Below, one piece after another: positions 33,154 to 39,946 of a DNA stretch of 39,946 nt (positions are counted from its first letter, which is position 1; each line of letters opens with the position of its first letter). Location: contig JALFLK010000007.1 in assembly GCA_022774755.1 (NCBI GenBank), forward strand, positions 1-39,946, given 5' to 3'. A model generated the notes under the pieces. The model was not told the origin of the DNA. It did no database searches and saw only the letters and a list, made by a program, of their open reading frames with translations. This DNA comes from a bacterium (GTDB lineage Bacteria; Bacillota; Clostridia; Oscillospirales; Acutalibacteraceae). The position numbers were made by a program, and so were the translations under genes.

Positions 33154-33744
33154 ATGAAAAAATTATGTGCTGTATTTACGGCAATGCTCGTAGCTTTGCT
33201 TTCATGCGCTACTGTTTTTGCTGCAGGTATCAATTCAGCAGAACAGTCAATACTCGACAAGCTTAACACAACTGTTGTTATGCAGGGTCAGACAATGAGA
33301 ATTCCTACTGCATATGTTAATCAGGCTGAATCATACTTTAACACGGTAGATGTTACCGAGGATCAGGCTAAGGAAATCAATTCAATTATTGATGAGGGAA
33401 AGAAATTACTCGAGCAGTCAGGAGCTTCTAACATCGGCACATTGACTGTTGCTCAGAAGCAGCAGCTTCTTAATTACGGTAAAAAGGCTGTAGGCGTTAT
33501 CGGTATGACAATGTATTACGATTCTTCTACAAGGAATCTTGTAATTAAAGACCCGGACGGCAACATCGCTTTTTGTGCAGAGCCTACTCTTACAAAAGAC
33601 GGCACTATTGTCAGCAATGACATTGTTAAGACAACAGGCTTCGGTGTAAATACCGTTGCTGCGGCAGGAGTTGCTGCAGTTGTTGTTCTTGTTTCGGCAG
33701 GCGTGTTTGTTTACGCTGTTAAAACAAGAAAATTAAACTCTTAA
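33154..33744 (+). CDS. Small secreted protein with C-terminal anchor, probable sortase substrate
   Basis: Predicted 196-residue exported protein of no recognised family. The signal peptide is residues 1-23 (KKL, hydrophobic core, FAAG). The mature region (24-155) is helical with many Gln and Lys, ending in a short β-rich segment (MTMYYDSSTRNLVI). The C-terminus has the layout of a sorting signal: VKTTG at 158-162, a hydrophobic helix at about 166-188, then a basic tail (KTRKLNS). VKTTG lacks the Pro of LPxTG, so the signal is non-canonical. AAGGGAAG precedes ATG 33154. The sortase gene starts 2 nt after its stop, which strongly suggests a dedicated enzyme-substrate pair. Alternatively, it is simply anchored by the helix. 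Confidence 0.75.
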   Translation: MKKLCAVFTAMLVALLSCATVFAAGINSAEQSILDKLNTTVVMQGQTMRIPTAYVNQAESYFNTVDVTEDQAKEINSIIDEGKKLLEQSGASNIGTLTVAQKQQLLNYGKKAVGVIGMTMYYDSSTRNLVIKDPDGNIAFCAEPTLTKDGTIVSNDIVKTTGFGVNTVAAAGVAAVVVLVSAGVFVYAVKTRKLNS

Positions 33745-33746
33745 TT

Positions 33747-34448
33747 ATGCAGGAGCATACAACAAAAAAACACAGGCATAAGGGCGGCGGGAAGAATTTT
33801 TTGATTCTTCCCCTTGTCTTTTGTGGGCTGATTTACGGACTTGCTGCGCTGATTTTCTATCCGGCTTTGTCGCCGTTTTTTTCTTCTGTTGAAATGATGT
33901 TTTCCGACGGCGATAAAGATTTTTCTACTGCGTATGAAAATATTTTTGTGCCTTTGCCTGAGGATACCTCCCTTGAATCGGGAGAAAACGGTTCCGACCA
34001 ACAGATAGACGCCTCCGATGTGCAGTATCCCAATTACGGAGTCTGCTTCGGACAGCTTACAATCGAGGATTGCGGTGTGCATGCAAAGCTTTTTTACGGT
34101 GACGGAAATGTGCCGCTGAGAAACGGCGTGGGTATTTACAACGGCAGTTTTATTCCGGGATACGGCAAAACAGTACTTGTTGCAGGGCATAATAATACTT
34201 TTTTCAACGGCTTAAAGTATGCCCAACCCGGACAAGAGGTTAAGATTTCTACAAGCTACGGCAATTATGTTTACCAGATTACCTCTGCCGAGGTGAAAAA
34301 GGCCTCGGACAATACGGCTTTTGATTTAGGCGCTCAGGAGGAAAATCTTGTAATGTATACCTGTTACCCGTTTGATGAATTGGGACTGACGGAACAGAGG
34401 TACTTTGTGTATGCAAAATATGTTTCGGGTCCGAAGATTATAAGGTAG
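33747..34448 (+). CDS. Class D-like sortase
   Basis: Predicted 233-residue membrane-anchored transpeptidase. It has a short basic cytoplasmic N-terminus, one membrane helix at about 18-38, an acidic spacer (50-95) and a sortase β-barrel (95-228). The catalytic triad is visible: His148 in VAGHNNTFFNGLK, Cys206 in MYTCYPF and Arg218 in EQRYFVYAK. The GHNNTFF context resembles class D sortases. No clear Shine-Dalgarno precedes ATG 33747, so it is probably translated by coupling with the preceding gene. It likely attaches the 33154 product, and perhaps others, to the cell wall. Confidence 0.9.
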   Translation: MQEHTTKKHRHKGGGKNFLILPLVFCGLIYGLAALIFYPALSPFFSSVEMMFSDGDKDFSTAYENIFVPLPEDTSLESGENGSDQQIDASDVQYPNYGVCFGQLTIEDCGVHAKLFYGDGNVPLRNGVGIYNGSFIPGYGKTVLVAGHNNTFFNGLKYAQPGQEVKISTSYGNYVYQITSAEVKKASDNTAFDLGAQEENLVMYTCYPFDELGLTEQRYFVYAKYVSGPKIIR

Positions 34449-34459
34449 GGGGGAGCATT

Positions 34460-35296
34460 ATGAGAGGTAATTCTGTAATAAAGAGAGTGCTGACGGTTGT
34501 GCTTGCCTTTTTTCTGTCAATAGTGATTTTTGTCATGTCGGTTTGCGTTGTTGCGAAGGCAACTGTTTTCAATAAAAGCTTTATTATCAACTGTATGGAC
34601 AAATGCGGTTATTTTAGCGATTTAGACCACGAGATAAAGCAGAGTCTGACCGATTTGGGTTATGCAAGCGGACTTGACGAGGGCTTTTCCGAGAGCGTTT
34701 TTGATGAAGTGTTCTTAAAGGAACAGACCGATAAATATCTTGATGCCTATTACAGCGGTGAATCGACGGTTGTAGATACTGTGGACTTCGAGCAGAAGTT
34801 CAGCGCAGCCCTTGACAATTACATATCTGATAAAAACATTGACCCCGATACCGTCAACAGCAACAGCAGGTATGTACTGACAAAAAATGCAGCGGAGATT
34901 TTTAAAAATAATATAAAAATACCTATGTTTACAACTATTGCAAACTATTTTTATAAAGCTCAGTTTGGGCTGACGGTGATTATTATTTCCTCTGCTGTGC
35001 TGACGGTTTTAATTGCAGTAACTATGCTTTTACTGAACAAGTGGAGACACAGATTTTACCGCAACCTCAGCTACGGAAGCTTGGGAGCTACGCTGGCAGT
35101 TTTAATCATTCCCGTTGCAGGATATATTTCGGGTTTTGCATCAAAGGTTAATTTTACACAGCGCTCGGCTTACAACCTTTTTGTGACGACGGTTAATCAG
35201 TGCCAGGCAGGATTCCTGCTGGCAGCGGCGGTTTTGGTGATAATATCCTTAATACTTATTTTGCTTTACAGACGAAGCTACAATAAGGTTAAGTGA
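34460..35296 (+). CDS. Membrane protein of unknown function in the sortase cassette
   Basis: Predicted 278-residue membrane protein, not recognised. One helix at about 8-32 is followed by an extracytoplasmic domain (33-165) that is acidic and probably helical (SLTDLGYASGLDEGFSES, YISDKNIDPDTVN). Three further helices follow at about 173-195, 208-228 and 248-272, then a short basic tail. GGGGGGAG precedes ATG 34460, and the sortase stop is 11 bp upstream, so the three genes are one unit. It might assist assembly or sensing at the wall. No motif supports a specific role. Confidence 0.7.
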   Translation: MRGNSVIKRVLTVVLAFFLSIVIFVMSVCVVAKATVFNKSFIINCMDKCGYFSDLDHEIKQSLTDLGYASGLDEGFSESVFDEVFLKEQTDKYLDAYYSGESTVVDTVDFEQKFSAALDNYISDKNIDPDTVNSNSRYVLTKNAAEIFKNNIKIPMFTTIANYFYKAQFGLTVIIISSAVLTVLIAVTMLLLNKWRHRFYRNLSYGSLGATLAVLIIPVAGYISGFASKVNFTQRSAYNLFVTTVNQCQAGFLLAAAVLVIISLILILLYRRSYNKVK

Positions 35297-35412
35297 CAGG
35301 TGCGGAAATTCCGCAAAATCTGCTTAAAAATATTTCATTGTCTTTGTAACATCAGCGATTTGTGTTGGAGATTAAAACATTAAGTACAAAGTATAAAATA
35401 AAAACAATAAAT

Positions 35413-35452
35413 AAAGCCTTCCCGGTGCGAAACAAAGCCGGGAAGGCTTTTT
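35413..35452 (+). terminator. Strong terminator of the sortase cassette
   Basis: Perfect 13-bp stem AAAGCCTTCCCGG (35413-35425) / CCGGGAAGGCTTT (35438-35450) followed by T residues. Its opposite strand also has A residues that may help termination of the convergent aroK transcript. Confidence 0.93.
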
Positions 35453-35551
35453 GCTGTGCAGACAAATCAGAATATGCTTAAAATATTATCATAGTTTTCT
35501 GTCGGCTCTTTCTGTCGGATTTTAATACAAAATTAAAATATAAGATGTAAA

Positions 35552-36067
35552 TTATTTTACTTGGGGTTTGCGGTGGAGAAAATCTGCGATTCTTGTTACC
35601 GTATTTTCAAGATTACCGTTTTTAGCGACGGTTACGGTAATATCGGCATATTTTTTGTAAAGGGGTGTGCGCTTTTTAAAAACATCGTCCAGCGATTCGC
35701 CTTTTTCAAAAACAATACCCCTTGTTTTCATATTCGTAATGCGTTTTTTCAGAACATCAAGGGGAACGTCAATATAAACAACGGTTCCGATTTCTTTCAA
35801 ATGTTCCATTGCGTCGGTGCTCAGCACCATTGAACCGCCTGTGGCGACAACGGTATTTCGGCATTCAAGCTCACAGCCGACCTCGTTTTCCATTTGCAGA
35901 AAATAATCAATGCCGTCCTCATCAAGCACAGCCTGTAATTTTTTACCGCATTTTTTGCTTATTATCAGGTCTGTATCGGTAAAGTCAAAGCCGAGGCTTT
36001 TGGCGAGGATAACGCCTGCGGTACTTTTTCCGCAGCCGGGCATACCTATAAGAATAACATTTTTCAT
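35552..36067 (-). CDS. aroK: Shikimate kinase
   Basis: Predicted 171-residue enzyme that phosphorylates shikimate in chorismate synthesis, of normal length. It has the P-loop GMPGCGKST (8-16), substrate-binding Asp residues in FTDTDLI (Asp31, Asp33), VVATGGSM, a lid segment with KTRG, and RTPLYKKYAD. The usual GGG of the shikimate site reads GGS here (residues 77-79), a modest departure. The start is 1 nt after the pyruvate kinase stop, so the two are coupled. The closest homologs should be checked, since gluconate-kinase-like relatives share the P-loop, but the PLY and ADI motifs favour AroK. Confidence 0.9.
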   Translation of the reverse strand: MKNVILIGMPGCGKSTAGVILAKSLGFDFTDTDLIISKKCGKKLQAVLDEDGIDYFLQMENEVGCELECRNTVVATGGSMVLSTDAMEHLKEIGTVVYIDVPLDVLKKRITNMKTRGIVFEKGESLDDVFKKRTPLYKKYADITVTVAKNGNLENTVTRIADFLHRKPQVK

Positions 36068-36068
36068 T

Positions 36069-37517
36069 TTAAAGCACCCTTATGCTCAGAGTGTCTGTAC
36101 TTGAAGTAGGCGTGATTTTGTTTGAAGAAAGAACAAGGACAATATCACGCTTTTTAACTATTTTTGTAGAAAGTGCCTTTTCCATGGCCTGCCTTGTAAT
36201 AGCGTCTGAGGTGGTTTTTTCAGCTCCCAAAACAGCGGTTACGCCCCAGGTGAGGCACAGCTTTTTTGCTACAAGCTCGGAGGTTACAACGGCAATAATG
36301 GGACAGGACGGGCGGAAATGCGACATTGCTCTTGCAACTCTGCCTGTTGCGCTCTCAACAATAATTGCCTTGGCGCCTACCCTTTCGGCAACATTTTTTG
36401 CCGCAAGACAAAGGTTTTCTCTGAAGCTCATATCGGACGCACCGTCCAAAAGACCCTTGATTATACATTTTTCAAGCTCTCTTGTTTCGTGATTGCTTTC
36501 TGCCTCTTCGCAGATATCGTTCAAAGCTCTTACGCTCTCTACGGGATATTTGCCCATGGCGGATTCTCCGGAAAGCATAACGGCGCTTGTGCCGTCGTAA
36601 ACTGCATTTGCCACGTCGCTGATTTCGGCTCTGGTTGGTCTGGGAGAATTGGTCATACTCTCAAGCATCTGAGTAGCGGTAATAACAAATTTTCCGGCGG
36701 AAACCGTCTTGCGTATGATTGTTTTTTGAATTTCGGGGAGCTTAATAAAGGGTATCTCAACGCCCATATCGCCCCTTGCAACCATAACGCCGTCGCTTAC
36801 TTTGATGATTTCGTCAATGTCGTCAACACCGCTTTGATTCTCAATTTTAGAAATAATTTCAACATATTCGTAGCCGATGCTGTCAATATAGTCACGGAGG
36901 GTCTGAACGTCCTCGTGACAGCGTACAAAGGACGCTGCAACAACGTGTGCGCCGTGCTTTAAACCGAACTCAATGTCTTCACGGTCTTTTTGGCTTACAT
37001 AAGGCATATTTACCTTGTAGTTGGGTATATTTATGCTCTTTCGGTCAGAGAGCTTTCCACCCTTCTGAACTGTGCATTTAATGTAATCAGGTGTAACTTC
37101 ATTTACAACCATAATTATCTTACCGTCGTCAAGCAGAATTTCTCTGCCCAAAGAGGCTGGTATTTCCGAATTGAACAATTCCACAAGCTTAGGGAAGGAA
37201 AGGCTGACGCCTTTTTCATTTCCCTCAACCTGTTCTTTGAAAAAGCAGAATTCCTGACCTTCCGAAAGGGTAACGCTGCCGTTTTCAAAGGTGGCTATTC
37301 TTATTTCAGGGCCTTTTGTATCCAGCAAAAGCTCCACATATTTTCCGCTTTCCTTTATTGCTTCCTTAACAGTGTTCATCAGCTTTTCGGTTTCCTCATA
37401 TGTTCCATGGGACATATTGAATCTTGCTACATTCATACCTGCGTCTATCATTTTTAGGAGAGTATCCTTGTCACTGCAGGAAGGACCTATCGTGCATACA
37501 ATTTTTGTATTTCTCAT
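36069..37517 (-). CDS. pyk: Pyruvate kinase
   Basis: Glycolytic enzyme of 482 residues converting PEP and ADP to pyruvate and ATP. Motifs are TKIVCTIGPS and MNVARFNMSHG at the N-terminus, LDTKGPEIR, the active-site region IISKIENQSGVDDIDEI and VMVARGDMGVEIP, and TATQMLESM. The length means it lacks the extra C-terminal PEP-utiliser-like domain seen in some Firmicutes. CGGAGG precedes ATG 37517. PEP also feeds the pyruvyl transferases encoded in the exopolysaccharide operon and the shikimate pathway of the adjoining aroK. Confidence 0.97.
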   Translation of the reverse strand: MRNTKIVCTIGPSCSDKDTLLKMIDAGMNVARFNMSHGTYEETEKLMNTVKEAIKESGKYVELLLDTKGPEIRIATFENGSVTLSEGQEFCFFKEQVEGNEKGVSLSFPKLVELFNSEIPASLGREILLDDGKIIMVVNEVTPDYIKCTVQKGGKLSDRKSINIPNYKVNMPYVSQKDREDIEFGLKHGAHVVAASFVRCHEDVQTLRDYIDSIGYEYVEIISKIENQSGVDDIDEIIKVSDGVMVARGDMGVEIPFIKLPEIQKTIIRKTVSAGKFVITATQMLESMTNSPRPTRAEISDVANAVYDGTSAVMLSGESAMGKYPVESVRALNDICEEAESNHETRELEKCIIKGLLDGASDMSFRENLCLAAKNVAERVGAKAIIVESATGRVARAMSHFRPSCPIIAVVTSELVAKKLCLTWGVTAVLGAEKTTSDAITRQAMEKALSTKIVKKRDIVLVLSSNKITPTSSTDTLSIRVL

Positions 37518-37590
37518 AACAGCCTCCGAATATTATAATTGCCTTTTTATATTTTTCCACAATCATAATTGTATTTTATATTATATCCCA

Positions 37591-37619
37591 ATTATATACC
37601 AAAAGTCCGATTTGCACAA
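37591..37619 (-). promoter_or_regulatory. Putative promoter of pyk-aroK
   Basis: Minus-strand TTGTGC (37614-37619) and TATAAT (37591-37596) with a 17-bp spacer, about 73 bp before the pyk start. A second TATAAT-like site lies closer to the gene. Confidence 0.6.
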
Positions 37620-37729
37620 GCGTATAAAAACTGCGGATTATCGGTACTTGTCATACCGGCTAATAATATCATTTTTGTGACTGCTTGTAAATGCCGGATA
37701 TGTAAATTTTATGTAAAATATTGCAAAAC

Positions 37730-37747
37730 GCAGGGTGAAATCCCTGC
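37730..37747. promoter_or_regulatory. Inverted repeat in the pyk/gdhA divergent region
   Basis: Perfect GCAGGG-TGAAAT-CCCTGC, about 58 bp upstream of the gdhA -35. No T-run follows, so an operator is a little more likely than a terminator. The role is unproven. Confidence 0.35.
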
Positions 37748-37796
37748 ATAAACCTTTAAATCACATAAAATTGATTAAAATTATGAATTTTTTTAA

Positions 37797-39230
<1,434 letters not shown>

Positions 39231-39261
39231 TTTCGCATAAATTATCCCATGAAAACAAATT

Positions 39262-39292
39262 ACCGCAAATCCGTAAGGGTTTGCGGTTTTTT
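39262..39292 (+). terminator. Rho-independent terminator after gdhA
   Basis: Stem ACCGCAAA (39262-39269) / TTTGCGGT (39280-39287) followed by a run of T. Confidence 0.88.
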
Positions 39293-39295
39293 ACG

Positions 39296-39375
39296 TTATA
39301 GGAAATTGCTCGGATACACTCGGGCATAAAAGGCTGTTTTCAGCAAAAGCCGTCTGCACGGATTGCGTGTCGAGG
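39296..39375. repeat. Dispersed TCGAG-hairpin repeat, copy 3 (partial)
   Basis: Follows the gdhA terminator directly. It shares TTATAGGAAATTGCTCGG, CTCGGGCATAAAAGG and GTCTGCACGGATTGCGTGTC with copy 1, but the terminal hairpin is lost after TCGAGG. Confidence 0.82.
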
Positions 39376-39494
39376 CTTTTTGCTCCGGGGAGATAGTTTC
39401 ATCTATTTGGTAAAGTTTTATGCCCGACCGTTTTCCGCCGAGAAAAGGCCGGTTTATAACATAAAACATATATGTCAGACCGTTTTATTCCGGG

Positions 39495-39592
39495 GAAATA
39501 GATTCATCTATGGTGCTGTTCGCACTTCGCCTACGCCGATAATCTGTAACAGGGTATCTGCGAAATAGATTCATCTATGGTGCTGTTCGCAC
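39495..39592 (+). repeat. 31-bp direct repeat pair with ATAGAT hairpin
   Basis: An identical 31-bp sequence lies at 39495-39525 and 39562-39592, starting GAAATAGATTCATCTATGG and ending TGCTGTTCGCAC. ATAGAT-TC-ATCTAT inside is a perfect small hairpin. A diverged third copy (GAGATAGTTTCATCTATTTGG) is at about 39390-39411. The second exact copy runs into repeat copy 4. Confidence 0.85.
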
Positions 39593-39712
39593 GAATTGCG
39601 TGTCGAGGTACTCGAATGATTGCACTTTATTGGAAACTGCTTTTAACGGTCGGGCAAATAAGATTGAATTACATCAAGCTGTCTGCACGAATTGCGTGTC
39701 GAGGTACTCGAC
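39585..39712. repeat. Dispersed TCGAG-hairpin repeat, copy 4 (tandem unit)
   Basis: GCGTGTCGAGG occurs at 39598 and 39694, giving a 96-bp unit like that in copy 2 (CACTTTATTGGAAACTG, TTAACGGTCGGG, AAGCTGTCTGCACGAATTGC), ending in TCGAG-GTA-CTCGA and a T-run. No real gene is supported between gdhA and the window end. Confidence 0.88.
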
Positions 39713-39811
39713 TTTTTTATGTTACGGAAATTGTATATGCATTTTGCGTTGTTTGCGTTTAAATTTTTGCGGATTGCACCGACTTTGATAAAGAGATTGA
39801 TACTAAAATCT

Positions 39812-39946
39812 AAGGAAACACTGAATAAATCACATCATAAGATTGTTTGCACATCTTGCTTGCATCTTTTCCGTCAGCCTGCCCAAAAAATCCTCGTAAT
39901 GCGTCAGCATTACTGCGGTTTGTTTGTGCAACCTGACAAAAAATCT
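39812..39946. repeat. MITE-like fold-back repeat, copy 2 (cut by the window end)
   Basis: The first 135 bases of the element seen at 1-178, in the same orientation. It differs only at base 2 (A for G) and by one A in the A-run near the end. It is preceded by CTA, giving the same CTAAGGAAACAC junction as the inverted right end of copy 1. Confidence 0.85.

Noticed and set aside
36318..36962. 214-codon plus-strand open frame antisense to pyk
   Set aside because: Shadow of a well-conserved pyruvate kinase gene.
39577..39788. Short plus-strand open frames near the window end
   Set aside because: They lie in the repeat units, lack ribosome sites and show only repeat-derived peptide.

Overview
The window looks like chromosomal DNA from a Gram-positive, anaerobic Clostridia-class bacterium of the Ruminococcus / Oscillospiraceae type. 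The grounds are AT-rich intergenic DNA, strong AGGAGG-type ribosome binding sites, a T-box leader, a BY-kinase capsule operon, a class D-like sortase, a DUF6062 protein, and large secreted proteins with Pro-Thr linkers and starch-binding-like modules. A Ruminococcus bromii-like starch degrader is an inference from module style, not a proven identification.

Layout. 1-178 and 39812-39946 are two copies of one small fold-back repeat, so the window begins and ends in the same repeat. 231-518 encodes an orphan Nif11-like precursor peptide. 794-3397 is an MBOAT O-acyltransferase plus DHHW protein pair for cell-surface polysaccharide acylation. On the minus strand, a Trp-type T-box leader (5713-5999) with its own promoter precedes a PLP aminotransferase and trpS. 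6310-8304 is a second DHHW protein and a Nudix protein with an extra N-terminal region. 8614-10549 is an ArsR / ArsP-like permease / thioredoxin cassette under a near-perfect operator. 10717-12355 holds a divergent DUF6062 protein and an 8-oxoguanine glycosylase.

12660-17921 encodes two large paralogous secreted proteins. They share a ~110-residue aromatic-rich module (one copy in the first, three in the second) and a C-terminal block of three ~95-residue repeats. The second also has a CBM26-like starch-binding domain, and the first has a cohesin-like N-terminal region.

18379-32662 is a 14-gene minus-strand exopolysaccharide operon transcribed from a promoter at 32704-32732. In order it encodes a CpsC/Wzz-like protein, a BY-kinase, an initiating phosphoglycosyl transferase, glycosyltransferases, hexapeptide acyltransferases, two polysaccharide pyruvyl transferase-like proteins, two ferredoxin-FrhB proteins, a polymerase/ligase and a flippase. 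Divergent from it is a three-gene cassette (33154-35296): a small anchored secreted protein with a non-canonical sorting signal, a sortase and a membrane protein. Housekeeping genes follow: aroK and pyk (minus), then gdhA (plus).

A second repeat family with a 95-97 bp unit and a TCGAG-GTA-CTCGA hairpin occurs at four places, three of them just downstream of terminators. The most interesting items are the multi-module secreted proteins, the duplicated pyruvyl transferase / FrhB pairing, the sortase cassette, the orphan Nif11-like peptide and the two repeat families. No tRNA, rRNA, CRISPR array or intact transposase was seen.
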